Counted from the stretch's first letter, positions 1 through 7,288 are shown. The stretch: 32,280 nucleotides of DNA from Mycobacterium sp. 1081908.1 (GCF_001673535.1 NZ_LZLY01000154.1:1-32280); one strand, 5' to 3'. Notes: generated by a model not told the origin, from the sequence alone. Numbers and translations are program-made.

Positions 1-170
1 CGCCGCGAGTGCCCGCCCTCGCGCGTCACGTCCCAGCTGCCGGGCAACGACGACTCGAGTCGAGCCCCGTCGCCGACCAATTCGGACACGGCGCGGTAGC
101 CGTCGGCGACGATCGAGCACACGGCGTCGGGATCGCACAGGCCGGCGCCGGCGGCCAGGGTGTCGGCGAC
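1..170 (-). other. nadB: Inverted nadB fragment (fold-back segment at left edge)
   Basis: Read on the minus strand, this segment encodes a typical stretch of L-aspartate oxidase (TLAAGAGLCDPDAV, then VADGYRAVSELVGDGAR, ending TREGGHSRR). It lies just upstream of, and overlaps, the part of nadB that resumes on the plus strand at about 162. Bases 1-77 are an inverted copy of 162-238 with 70 of 77 positions matching. The join falls in the 9-base word GTCGGCGAC at 162-170. Two adjacent pieces of one gene on opposite strands, joined at a short shared word, fit a fold-back chimera at a contig end better than a real inversion. I do not count it as a gene. Confidence 0.85.
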
Positions 171-1427
171 GGGGCTCGATTCGACGAGGCGGTGCCCGGC
201 CGCTGGGACGTGACGCGCGAGGGCGGGCACTCGCGGCGGCGCATCGTGCACGCCGGCGGCGACGCCACCGGCGCCGAGGTGCAGCGCGCGCTCGACCACG
301 CCGCGGCCACCCTCGACATCCGCACCGGTCACGTGGCCCTGCGGGTGCTGCACGACGGCGCGTCGGTGACCGGCGTGTGGGCGGGCAACCCGGACGGGTA
401 CGGCATCGTCAGCGCGCCGTCGGTGATCCTGGCGTCCGGCGGGCTCGGGCACCTCTACGGGGCGACCACCAATCCCGACGGCTCCACCGGCGACGGCATC
501 GCGCTGGCGCTGTGGGCCGGCGTGCCGGTCAGCGACCTCGAGTTCATCCAGTTCCACCCGACCATGCTGTTCGGCGGCGGGGGTGGGCGCCGTCCGCTGG
601 TCACCGAGGCCATCCGCGGCGAGGGCGCGATACTGCTTGACTCCCAAGGCAATTCGGTCACCGCAGGCGTTCACCCGATGGGCGACCTGGCCCCCCGCGA
701 CGTCGTCGCGGCGGCCATCGACGCGCGCCTGCGCGAGACCGGCGACCCCTGCGTCTTCCTCGACGCGCGCGGCATCGCGGGCTTCGAGGCGCGGTTCCCG
801 ACCGTCACCGCCGCGTGCCGCGAGGCCGGGATCGACCCCGTCCGCCAACCCATTCCGGTGGTCCCCGGCGCGCACTACAGCTGCGGCGGCGTCGTCACCG
901 ACGTGCACGGGCAGACCGAGTTGCCCGGGCTGTTCGCCGCCGGCGAGGTGGCCCGCACCGGGATGCACGGCGCGAACCGCCTGGCGTCCAACAGCCTGCT
1001 CGAGGGGCTGGTGGTGGGCGGCCGCGCCGGGAAGGCCGCGGCCGCGCACGCGGCGGCCGCCGGACGCACCCGCGCCGTCGCCCCCGAGCCCGTCGCCCAC
1101 ACCGCCACGCCGCGCGCCGACCTGCACCGGGCCATGAGCCGGGACGCCTCGGTGGTGCGCGACGCGGCCGGGCTGAACCGGTTGTCCGACAAGCTGTCTC
1201 AGGCGCCGGCCCGCAACATCGCCGGCCGCCGCGATTTCGAGGACGTCGCGCTGACGCTGGCCGCCCGGGCGGTGACCGCGGGGGCGTTGGCGCGCAACGA
1301 AAGCCGCGGGTGCCACCACCGCGCGGAGTACCCGGACGCCGCGCCCGAACAAGCCCGCAGCAGCGTGCTCCGGCTGGCCGACGACCAAAACTCGGTCCTG
1401 GTTGAGGCGCTGGCGGCGGTGGGGTGA
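162..1427 (+). CDS. nadB: L-aspartate oxidase NadB, 5'-truncated
   Basis: FAD-dependent L-aspartate oxidase makes iminoaspartate, which NadA condenses with dihydroxyacetone phosphate to quinolinate in de novo NAD synthesis. About 421 C-terminal residues are present. The family's N-terminal Rossmann FAD-binding segment, roughly 105-110 residues, is missing because the plus-strand gene is cut at the fold-back join near 162; in-frame sequence before 162 is antisense and not NadB-like. Visible family motifs are TREGGHSRRRIVHAGGDATG, then LEFIQFHPT, RGEGAIL, HYSCGG and the C-terminal flavin-contacting block GEVARTG..HGANRLASNSLLEG near 940-1015. The stop overlaps the nadC start (GTGA), so the two are translationally coupled. 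Identity is certain; the true start lies outside the window. Confidence 0.95.
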   Translation, partial: VGDGARFDEAVPGRWDVTREGGHSRRRIVHAGGDATGAEVQRALDHAAATLDIRTGHVALRVLHDGASVTGVWAGNPDGYGIVSAPSVILASGGLGHLYGATTNPDGSTGDGIALALWAGVPVSDLEFIQFHPTMLFGGGGGRRPLVTEAIRGEGAILLDSQGNSVTAGVHPMGDLAPRDVVAAAIDARLRETGDPCVFLDARGIAGFEARFPTVTAACREAGIDPVRQPIPVVPGAHYSCGGVVTDVHGQTELPGLFAAGEVARTGMHGANRLASNSLLEGLVVGGRAGKAAAAHAAAAGRTRAVAPEPVAHTATPRADLHRAMSRDASVVRDAAGLNRLSDKLSQAPARNIAGRRDFEDVALTLAARAVTAGALARNESRGCHHRAEYPDAAPEQARSSVLRLADDQNSVLVEALAAVG

Positions 1428-2284
1428 CGATGCTGTCCGACGGCGAGCTCGACACCGCCCGCGACCTCATCCGGCGTGCGCTGCAGGAGGATCTGCGCTA
1501 CGGGCCCGACGTCACCACGCAGGCCACCGTCCCCGCCGGCGCGGTGGTCACCGCGTCCATGGTGCCCCGCCAGCCGGGCGTGATCGCCGGTGTGGACGTG
1601 GCGCTGCTGGTCCTCGACGAGGTGCTCGGCGCCGGCGGCTATCAGGTGCTCGATCGCGTCGAGGACGGCGCCCGGCTGGAGCCGGGCGAGCCGCTGCTGA
1701 CGGTCCAGGCGGAGACCCGCGGCCTGTTGACCGCCGAGCGGACGGCGCTGAACCTCATCTGCCACCTGTCCGGAATCGCGACCGCGACCGCCGCCTGGGT
1801 CGACGCGGTGCACGGCACCAAGGCCAAGATCCGCGACACCCGAAAGACCCTGCCGGGCCTGCGGGCGCTGCAGAAATACGCGGTCCGCGTCGGCGGCGGT
1901 GTCAACCACCGCCTGGGGCTGGGCGACGCGGCGCTGATCAAGGACAACCACGTCGCGGCCGCGGGGTCGGTGGTCGAGGCGCTGCGGGCGGTGCGCGAAG
2001 CGGCCCCCGACCTGCCCTGCGAGGTCGAGGTGGATTCGCTCGAGCAGCTGGACGAGGTGCTGCCCGAGAAGCCCGAGCTGATCCTGCTGGACAACTTCCC
2101 GGTGTGGCAGACGCAGACCGCCGTGCAGCGCCGCGACGCCAAGGCGCCCGCCGTGCTGCTCGAGTCGTCGGGCGGCCTCAGCCTGGAAAACGCCGCGACC
2201 TACGCCGCGACCGGCGTCGACTACCTGGCCGTCGGCGCGCTGACCCACTCGGTGCGCGTGCTCGACATCGGCCTGGACATGTAA
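1424..2284 (+). CDS. nadC: Nicotinate-nucleotide pyrophosphorylase (quinolinate phosphoribosyltransferase)
   Basis: This cytosolic enzyme converts quinolinate and PRPP to nicotinate mononucleotide with loss of CO2, completing the nadABC route. The protein is 286 residues, the usual length. It shows the N-terminal domain with EDLRYGPDVTT, the PRPP/quinolinate-binding block RDTRKTLPGLRALQKYAV, GGGVNHRLGL and KDNH, and the C-terminal barrel ending SSGGLSLENAATYAATGVDYLAVGALTHS. I chose the GTG at 1424, which overlaps the nadB stop by four bases; an ATG two codons later (1430) is also possible. It is the last gene of the nad operon and is followed by a hairpin element before the opposing araC-type gene. 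Confidence 0.97.
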   Translation: MTMLSDGELDTARDLIRRALQEDLRYGPDVTTQATVPAGAVVTASMVPRQPGVIAGVDVALLVLDEVLGAGGYQVLDRVEDGARLEPGEPLLTVQAETRGLLTAERTALNLICHLSGIATATAAWVDAVHGTKAKIRDTRKTLPGLRALQKYAVRVGGGVNHRLGLGDAALIKDNHVAAAGSVVEALRAVREAAPDLPCEVEVDSLEQLDEVLPEKPELILLDNFPVWQTQTAVQRRDAKAPAVLLESSGGLSLENAATYAATGVDYLAVGALTHSVRVLDIGLDM

Positions 2285-2298
2285 TGCCTTGCGCCTGA

Positions 2299-2349
2299 GT
2301 GTGAATGGTGGGCGAACTCCGTCGGCGTGTCGTCGCCCTAAGCTCACAC
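2299..2349. repeat. Palindromic intergenic element, copy 1 (convergent gene ends)
   Basis: Outer arms GTGTGA (2299-2304) and TCACAC (2344-2349) and inner arms GGGCGA (2310-2315) and TCGCCC (2333-2338) form a bulged hairpin between the 3' ends of nadC and the opposing AraC-type gene. The sequence GTGTGAATGGTGGGCG, followed downstream by CACACCGAAAGCCGT, is closely matched by the element at 5393-5456. There is no T-tract, so if it terminates transcription it does so as a GC-rich hairpin. Confidence 0.55.
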
Positions 2350-2358
2350 CGAAAGCCG

Positions 2359-3186
2359 TCAGCGCACACTGGCCGCGCCGCCGGGCGCGCGCCTCAGCTC
2401 GCGGCGGAGCGCCGCCGGCGTGTGGCCCAAATGCTGGTGCACCACGCGGCTGAAGTGCGCCTGGTCGGCAAACCCGAGCTCCGCTGCGACGGTTGCCAGC
2501 GTCGAGTCGCCGCGCTGCAGCCGATCGAGCGCCCGGCTCACCCGGACGCGGTTGCGGTACCAGGTCAGCGACACGCCCACCTCCCGCGGGAACGCCCGAC
2601 TCAACCGATATGGCGACGCGCCCAGCAGCTCCGCGAGCGGAAAAAGGCCGCGCGCCGCCGGGTGGTCGTCCTGGATCGCCGCGCGGGCTCGATGCACGAG
2701 ACGCGCGTCAGCGGGAGCCGGCCGATCCGTCATCGGTGTGCGTGGGTCGGTTACCGCTCGCAGCGCCGTGGCGGTCAGCGCCACGAGATCCTCGGCGAGT
2801 TGGTAGTCGACATCGGCGGCGGCCAACAGCCGCCGGTGCGCGAGTTCCAGCCGAGCGTCGACGTAGAAGGTCGAGCGTCGCAGGCGACCGGGCTCGCCGA
2901 CCAGCCGTCGCCACGACGCCGCGCTCAGCCTCACCGAGGTGCATGCGTCACCGCCGTGGGGATGGGCGAATTGGTCTTCCTCGCCAGGCGCGCCGACGTA
3001 GCCGACCGTCGCATCGAGATCGACCGGCCCCTCTGAGCCTCGCCGCTGAAACCGGCCGGACCTGACCAAAACCAGCCGCCCGTCGAGCGGCCGCTCGATC
3101 GCCGACCAGCTCGAGCCGTCGGGCCGGCACGTCCAGGCCTCCAGGCTGAAGTGGGGCCGGGCGGCGAGGGTGACCATCGACAGCAC
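2359..3186 (-). CDS. AraC-family transcriptional regulator
   Basis: A 275-residue DNA-binding regulator. The C-terminal third (about residues 165-265) is a double helix-turn-helix AraC domain: the first HTH is around LAELLGASPYRLSRAFPREVG, and the second is around LATVAAELGFADQAHFSRVV followed by HLGHTPAALRR, the usual family end. The N-terminal half is a probable cupin-like effector domain with no recognisable ligand motif. The start is a GTG at 3186; an ATG three codons in (3177) is an alternative. It is divergent from the SRPBCC-family gene at 3269, about 80 bases away, so it may control that gene and itself; this is inference. M. tuberculosis, as I recall it, has no such gene here. Confidence 0.9.
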   Translation of the reverse strand: MLSMVTLAARPHFSLEAWTCRPDGSSWSAIERPLDGRLVLVRSGRFQRRGSEGPVDLDATVGYVGAPGEEDQFAHPHGGDACTSVRLSAASWRRLVGEPGRLRRSTFYVDARLELAHRRLLAAADVDYQLAEDLVALTATALRAVTDPRTPMTDRPAPADARLVHRARAAIQDDHPAARGLFPLAELLGASPYRLSRAFPREVGVSLTWYRNRVRVSRALDRLQRGDSTLATVAAELGFADQAHFSRVVHQHLGHTPAALRRELRRAPGGAASVR

Positions 3187-3268
3187 GGCGCCAGGCTAGC
3201 GCCGCAGGACGACAGGCGGCCGCAAGGATGTTCAAGACCGCGCCGCATCAGGACGCGAAGCTGGCTTC

Positions 3269-3682
3269 ATGGCATCAATACGCACCGAGTTCCAGATCGA
3301 CGTCGACGCCGACCGGGTTTGGCGAGTGGTTGGCAACTGGGCCGACGGGCCGGTTGGCATGGCCCGCGGTTACGTGGTGTCGGCGCAGGCCGACGGCGAC
3401 GTTCGCGTGGTGAGGTTCGCGAACGGGAGTGTCGCCCGGGAACGCCTGATCGCCCGAGACGAATCCGCGCGCCGCATCGTCTACTCCCTCATCGGCGACA
3501 CGGCGCGACCCGAACACGACAACACCGCGATGCAGATCGTGCCCGACGGCACGCGGCGGTGCCGCTTCATCTGGACGCGGGATGTTCTGCCGGACGAGTT
3601 GGCGGGTCGGCTGCACGCCGCGATGGAGGACGCCGCTCAGGCGATCAAGGCCAGCCTCGAAGGCGAACTAGCGGCGCACTAG
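3269..3682 (+). CDS. SRPBCC-family (polyketide cyclase/START-like) protein
   Basis: A 137-residue protein with the SRPBCC/Bet v1-like pattern: an opening strand with FQIDVDADRVWRVVGNWA, central strands VVRFANGSVARERLIARDE and RRIVYSLIGD, a strand CRFIWTRDVLP, and a long C-terminal helix (LAGRLHAAMEDAAQAIKASL). Such proteins bind hydrophobic ligands or act as cyclases or dehydratases; the substrate cannot be told from sequence. The ATG at 3269 is followed at once by typical domain sequence, though no strong Shine-Dalgarno precedes it. It runs toward tetR and overlaps its 3' end by 15 bases. It is divergent from the AraC-type gene, a common regulator-target arrangement. Confidence 0.85.
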   Translation: MASIRTEFQIDVDADRVWRVVGNWADGPVGMARGYVVSAQADGDVRVVRFANGSVARERLIARDESARRIVYSLIGDTARPEHDNTAMQIVPDGTRRCRFIWTRDVLPDELAGRLHAAMEDAAQAIKASLEGELAAH

Positions 3683-4234
3683 CGTGCGCGCCGCGGGCTT
3701 GGCCGCCTCCAGCGCGCCCGCGTCGCCGGAGATCCGGGACAGGATCAGCGCCCCCTCGATCAGCGAGATCACAGCGAGCGCAACCGTTTTCGCCTCCGCC
3801 GCGGTCCAGCCGTCGTCGCGCAGCCGCTCCTCGATGGCTGCGCACCAACAGCTGAAGGCGCGCGCCGACGCCTCGCGGACCAGCGGGCTGGCGTTCACCG
3901 ACTCGGTGGCGATCGGCTCGATGGGGCAGCCGTCGCGGCGGTCGCCGGCCAGCCCCGCCGCCAGCAGGTCGGCCCAGCGATCGACGACGTCGGCCACCGG
4001 CCGGCCCGTCGCCAGGAACCGGCGCAGCAGTTGCTCGATGGCGGTGCCCTGCGTCTCGACGACCGCCGCGGCCAACTGTTGCTTGCCCCGCGGGAAGTGG
4101 TGATACAGCGACCCGGGCTTGACGCCCGCCTCCTCGAGGATCTGGTTGAGGCCGGTCGCCGCGTAGCCCTGGCGGCGAAACAGCGTGGCGGCCTTGTCGA
4201 TCAACGCGGTGCGGCTGCGATCCGGTCTCGGCAT
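3668..4234 (-). CDS. TetR/AcrR-family repressor (LmrA/YxaF-like)
   Basis: A 188-residue repressor. The N-terminal HTH spans about residues 8-52, with ATLFRRQGYAATGLNQILEE, then AGVKPGSLYHHFPRGKQQL. The ligand domain contains GCPIEPIATE, typical of the LmrA/YxaF subgroup. The ATG at 4234 is chosen because the HTH begins directly after MPRPDRSRTAL; the open frame continues upstream to 4537 but is antisense to adh and lies beyond the operator. It is divergent from the alcohol dehydrogenase gene with 40 bases between starts, and a near-perfect palindrome sits in that gap. The likely role is repression of adh and itself, relieved by a small molecule; that is inference. Confidence 0.92.
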   Translation of the reverse strand: MPRPDRSRTALIDKAATLFRRQGYAATGLNQILEEAGVKPGSLYHHFPRGKQQLAAAVVETQGTAIEQLLRRFLATGRPVADVVDRWADLLAAGLAGDRRDGCPIEPIATESVNASPLVREASARAFSCWCAAIEERLRDDGWTAAEAKTVALAVISLIEGALILSRISGDAGALEAAKPAARTLVRR

Positions 4235-4247
4235 GCTATTGACTTTA

Positions 4248-4265
4248 CTTGAATGATCACTCAAG
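4248..4265. promoter_or_regulatory. Probable TetR operator
   Basis: CTTGAATGATCACTCAAG is an 18-base inverted repeat with one mismatched symmetric pair, centred on TGATCA. It lies between the divergent starts of the TetR-type gene (4234) and the alcohol dehydrogenase gene (4275). Length, symmetry and position fit a TetR dimer operator covering both promoters. Confidence 0.75.
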
Positions 4266-4274
4266 AATGCAGGG

Positions 4275-5303
4275 ATGAGGCAGCTGACGTACGAAGAAGC
4301 CGGGCGATACGCGTGGCGCGAGGTGCCCGAACCGCAGATCACCGGGCCCGAGCAGGCGCTGGTCCGGCCGCTGGCGGTGGCGTGTTGCGACCTCGACGTC
4401 GCGGTGTGCAACGGGCGGCTGCCGTTGCCGCCGGGGTACGCGGTGGGCCACGAAGGATTGGCCGAGGTCGTCGCCGTCGGCGACGACGTCAAAGGGGCCC
4501 GGGTGGGCGACCGCGTCGTGGTGCCGTTCCAGATCAATTGCGGCTCCTGCCGCGAATGCCGCCGCGGGGTGACCGGTTCGTGCAGTTCGGTGCCGTTGAT
4601 GGCGGCCTATGGGATGGCGCCGATCGCCGGGCTGGACGGCGGCGGCTTCATGTCGGATGTGGTGCTGGTCCCGTACGCCGACGCGATGCTCATCCCGTTT
4701 CCCGAGCCCGCCGACCCCATTTCCATTGCGTCGCTGTCGGACAACATTCCCGACGGCTGGCGCACCGTCGGGCCGTTCGGTGACGAGCTGGGCGCGCTCG
4801 ATGCGGTCGATCGCCGCGTCCTGGTGCTCGGGCGGCTGTCGATCGGCCTGTACTCGGCCGCGATCGCCGCGGCGCTGGGGGCCCACGTCGACTACGTCGA
4901 CACCGACCCGCAGCGGCTGGCCGCCGCCGAGAAGCTCGGCGCGACCGTCCACGACGTCGCCAAACCCGAGAAGTCTTGGGGCTCTTACCCGGTCACGGTG
5001 CACACGACGGCCGACCCGGCGCTGCTATCGGCGACGCTCCGCGCGACCTGGCCCGACGGCGTGTGCACCGACACCGGGATCTACCCCGAGTACAAGGTCG
5101 AGATGCCGTTGCTGCCGATGTACTCGCGTGGCGTGCGGTTCATCACCGGACGCGTCAGCGCGCGCTCGGTCATCCCGCGGGTGCTCGAATTGCTCGCCGG
5201 CGGCCTGGACCTGTCACCGGCCGTCGACCGCGTCGTCGCATGGGACGACGCCCCTTCGGCCTGGCCGACGATGACCGGCAAGACGGTCTTCACCAGGGCA
5301 TAG
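4275..5303 (+). CDS. Zinc-dependent alcohol dehydrogenase (MDR family)
   Basis: A 342-residue medium-chain dehydrogenase/reductase. Probable catalytic-zinc residues are Cys38 (C-x2-D) and His59-Glu60 in GHEGLAEVV. The structural zinc lobe is intact: Cys89, Cys92, Cys95 and Cys103 in CGSCRECRRGVTGSC. The Rossmann domain follows at about residue 180, with an Asp at the end of the second strand (VDYVDTD) that suggests NAD. The nucleotide-binding glycine motif is unusual, reading LGRLSIG instead of the expected GxGxxG. Substrate unknown. It is divergent from the TetR-type repressor across a palindromic operator, so it is probably inducible. It is followed by two hairpins rather than another gene of the same strand. 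Confidence 0.9.
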   Translation: MRQLTYEEAGRYAWREVPEPQITGPEQALVRPLAVACCDLDVAVCNGRLPLPPGYAVGHEGLAEVVAVGDDVKGARVGDRVVVPFQINCGSCRECRRGVTGSCSSVPLMAAYGMAPIAGLDGGGFMSDVVLVPYADAMLIPFPEPADPISIASLSDNIPDGWRTVGPFGDELGALDAVDRRVLVLGRLSIGLYSAAIAAALGAHVDYVDTDPQRLAAAEKLGATVHDVAKPEKSWGSYPVTVHTTADPALLSATLRATWPDGVCTDTGIYPEYKVEMPLLPMYSRGVRFITGRVSARSVIPRVLELLAGGLDLSPAVDRVVAWDDAPSAWPTMTGKTVFTRA

Positions 5304-5314
5304 ACCGCTTGAGT

Positions 5315-5368
5315 GTGGCGTCTGGGGCGGAAAAATCGGCCCGAATCCCGCCCTAGCTGTCACGCCAC
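5315..5368. terminator. Hairpin element downstream of adh (copy 2)
   Basis: Arms GTGGCGT (5315-5321) and ACGCCAC (5362-5368), with inner arms GGGCGG (5325-5330) and CCGCCC (5348-5353), form a bulged stem 12 bases after the adh stop. It has the same bulged outer-plus-inner-arm layout as the elements at 2299-2349 and 5372-5470 and probably acts as a terminator for convergent genes. Confidence 0.5.
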
Positions 5369-5371
5369 GCC

Positions 5372-5470
5372 TTGAGCGTGCACCTAGGGCTTTGCGTGTG
5401 AATGTAGGGCGGGAAAATTCGCCGAGATGCGACCGGCACTACACACGGAAAGCCGTGCGTGCACGCTCAA
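5372..5470. repeat. Long palindromic intergenic element (copy 3)
   Basis: Outer arms of 12 perfect bases (TTGAGCGTGCAC at 5372-5383 and GTGCACGCTCAA at 5459-5470) enclose a second pair of 13-base arms with one mismatch (5388-5400 and 5442-5454). The 41-base centre contains GAATGTAGGGCGGG. The element lies between adh and the 3' end of the opposing nitroreductase-like gene. Words GTGTGAATG-GGGCG and CACAC-GAAAGCCGT are shared with the element at 2299-2360, so these look like members of one family. Confidence 0.65.
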
Positions 5471-5480
5471 CCGCGAAAAG

Positions 5481-5894
5481 TCAGGCGATGTCGCCGACGA
5501 ACACCCCGACCCGGCTCAGCTGCGCGCGGACCATCCGCGGCAGGCCCTCGCCGTCGGAACCGGCGGGCAGGATCCGCGGGTTGGTGATGTGCACCACGCG
5601 GTTGCGGCTGTATTCCACGTCCGCCTCGCCGGCGGCCAGCACGTTCTTGACCCAGTTCGTCTTGCCGTGGGCCAGCGCGATCGCCAGCGTGTTGCCCTTG
5701 CGGTAGGGGGTGATGATGGTCTCGTACTGCTTGCCCGAAGTGCGACCGCGGTGCTTGATGGTCGCGGTCCCGGGCAGAAAACGCGCGAACGGCTTGACCG
5801 CCTTGTTGAGGTACTTGATCTGAAAGCGCTCGAACCAGACGGGGAAAACCATCGGGACGCCCGGGGCGTTGTTCGGGTGATCCTTTGTGGACAT
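5481..5894 (-). CDS. Deazaflavin (F420)-dependent nitroreductase-like protein
   Basis: A 137-residue protein of the mycobacterial Ddn-like nitroreductase family, matching by position the M. tuberculosis gene beside hisD (Rv1598c, from memory). The split-barrel core is visible: PVWFERFQIKYLNKAVKPFA, then LPGTATIKHRGRTSGKQYET, TPYRKGNTLAIALAHGKTNW and VKNVLAAGEADVEY. The RGRTSG and GKTNWVKN segments are where family members bind F420 or flavin. I chose the ATG at 5894 (MSTKDHPN) over an in-frame start at 5942, which would run into the hisD 5' region. It is divergent from hisD with 56 bases between starts. The physiological substrate is unknown. Confidence 0.85.
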   Translation of the reverse strand: MSTKDHPNNAPGVPMVFPVWFERFQIKYLNKAVKPFARFLPGTATIKHRGRTSGKQYETIITPYRKGNTLAIALAHGKTNWVKNVLAAGEADVEYSRNRVVHITNPRILPAGSDGEGLPRMVRAQLSRVGVFVGDIA

Positions 5895-5937
5895 GCGGGC
5901 CACACTACCGGCCGGATATCGACTTGAGCTGCTCTGG

Positions 5938-5943
5938 GACAAT
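5938..5943 (+). promoter_or_regulatory. Candidate -10 box of the his operon (possible leaderless start)
   Basis: GACAAT ends seven bases before the GTG at 5951. Mycobacterial -10 boxes follow an NANNNT pattern and transcripts often begin at the start codon. No clear Shine-Dalgarno precedes this GTG. An ATG at 5942 overlaps the box and would be an alternative start. Confidence 0.4.
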
Positions 5944-5950
5944 GAACAAC

Positions 5951-7288
5951 GTGACCCCCACCCCGCCGTCGCCGATTGCCCGCATTGACCTGCGTGGCGC
6001 GCAGCTGACGGCCGCCCGGCTGCGGGCCGCGCTGCCCCGCGGCGGGGCCGACGTGGACAGCGTGCTGCCCACGGTGCGCCCCATCGTGGAGGCGGTCGCC
6101 GAGCGCGGGGCCGAGGCGGCGCTGGAATACGGCGCGTCCTTCGACGGGGTGCGGCCGCCGGCCGTCCGGGTGCCCGGCGCGGCGCTCGACAAGGCGCTGG
6201 CGGACCTGGCCCCGGCGGTGGCCGAGGCGTTGCGGGTCATGATCGAGCGCACCCGCGCCGTGCACGCCGACCAGCGCCGCGCCGACGTCACCACCACGCT
6301 CGGCCCCGGCGCGACGGTCACCGAGCGATGGGTGCCCGTCGAGCGGGTGGGCCTGTACGTGCCCGGCGGCAACGCCGTGTATCCGTCCAGCGTGGTGATG
6401 AACGTGGTGCCGGCGCAGGCCGCCGGGGTCGGCTCGCTGGTGGTGGCCAGCCCGCCGCAGGCGGCGTTCGACGGCCTGCCGCACCCGACGATCCTGGCCG
6501 CGGCCCGGCTGCTGGGCGTCGACGAGGTGTGGGCCGTCGGCGGCGCGCAGGCGGTCGCGCTGTTGGCCTACGGCGGCACCGACACCGACGGCTCGGACCT
6601 CGCGCCGGTCGACATGATCACCGGGCCCGGCAACATCTACGTCACCGCCGCCAAGCGGCTGTGCCGGTCCCGGGTGGGCATCGACGCCGAGGCGGGGCCG
6701 ACGGAGATCGCCATCCTCGCCGACCACACCGCCGACCCCGCGCACGTCGCCGCCGACCTGATCAGCCAGGCCGAGCACGACGAGCTGGCGGGTAGCGTGC
6801 TGGTGACCCCCAGCGAACGCCTCGCCGCCGCCACCGACGCCGAGCTGGCCGCCCAGCTGCAGACCACGGTGCACCGCGAGCGGGTGACGGCCGCGCTCGG
6901 CGGGCGCCAGTCGGCGATCATCCTGGTCGACGACCTGGATGCCGGCGTCGCGGTCGTCAACGCCTACGCCGCCGAACACCTGGAGATCCAGACCGCCGAC
7001 GCGGCAGGGGTCGCCGGTCGAATACGTTCGGCCGGAGCCATTTTCGTCGGCCCGTACGCGCCGGTGAGCCTCGGCGACTACTGCGCCGGGTCCAACCACG
7101 TGCTGCCGACCGGCGGCAGCGCCCGTCATTCCAGCGGCCTGTCGGTGCAGACGTTCCTGCGCGGCATCCACGTCGTCGACTACACCGAGGCGGCGCTGAA
7201 AGACGTGTCCGGACATGTGGTCGCGCTGGCCGAGGCCGAGGACCTGCCGTCGCACGGCGAGGCGGTCCGGCGGAGGTTCGAGCGGTGA
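5951..7288 (+). CDS. hisD: Histidinol dehydrogenase
   Basis: This zinc enzyme oxidises histidinol to histidine in two NAD-linked steps, the last reactions of histidine synthesis. From the GTG at 5951 the protein is 445 residues, the normal length, and begins MTPTPPSPIARIDLRGAQL. Visible motifs are the substrate loop GLYVPGGNAVYPSSVVMN, GGAQAVALLAYG, the signature ITGPGNIYVTAAKR..GIDAEAGPTEI, and the zinc/active-site region SQAEHDE with YAAEHLEIQ and GDYCAGSNHVLPT. The reading frame is open further upstream to 5885, but that part is not HisD-like and overlaps the divergent gene's start. First gene of the eight-gene his operon; its stop overlaps the hisC start by four bases. Confidence 0.97.
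   Translation: MTPTPPSPIARIDLRGAQLTAARLRAALPRGGADVDSVLPTVRPIVEAVAERGAEAALEYGASFDGVRPPAVRVPGAALDKALADLAPAVAEALRVMIERTRAVHADQRRADVTTTLGPGATVTERWVPVERVGLYVPGGNAVYPSSVVMNVVPAQAAGVGSLVVASPPQAAFDGLPHPTILAAARLLGVDEVWAVGGAQAVALLAYGGTDTDGSDLAPVDMITGPGNIYVTAAKRLCRSRVGIDAEAGPTEIAILADHTADPAHVAADLISQAEHDELAGSVLVTPSERLAAATDAELAAQLQTTVHRERVTAALGGRQSAIILVDDLDAGVAVVNAYAAEHLEIQTADAAGVAGRIRSAGAIFVGPYAPVSLGDYCAGSNHVLPTGGSARHSSGLSVQTFLRGIHVVDYTEAALKDVSGHVVALAEAEDLPSHGEAVRRRFER

Noticed and set aside
9..161. In-frame N-terminal extension of nadB starting at an ATG near base 9
   Set aside because: This stretch is antisense to an inverted nadB fragment and is not NadB-like in this frame; it is open only by chance of GC-rich composition.
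4235..4537. N-terminal extension of the TetR-type protein
   Set aside because: It would run through the operator and the adh start; the HTH begins right after the ATG at 4234.
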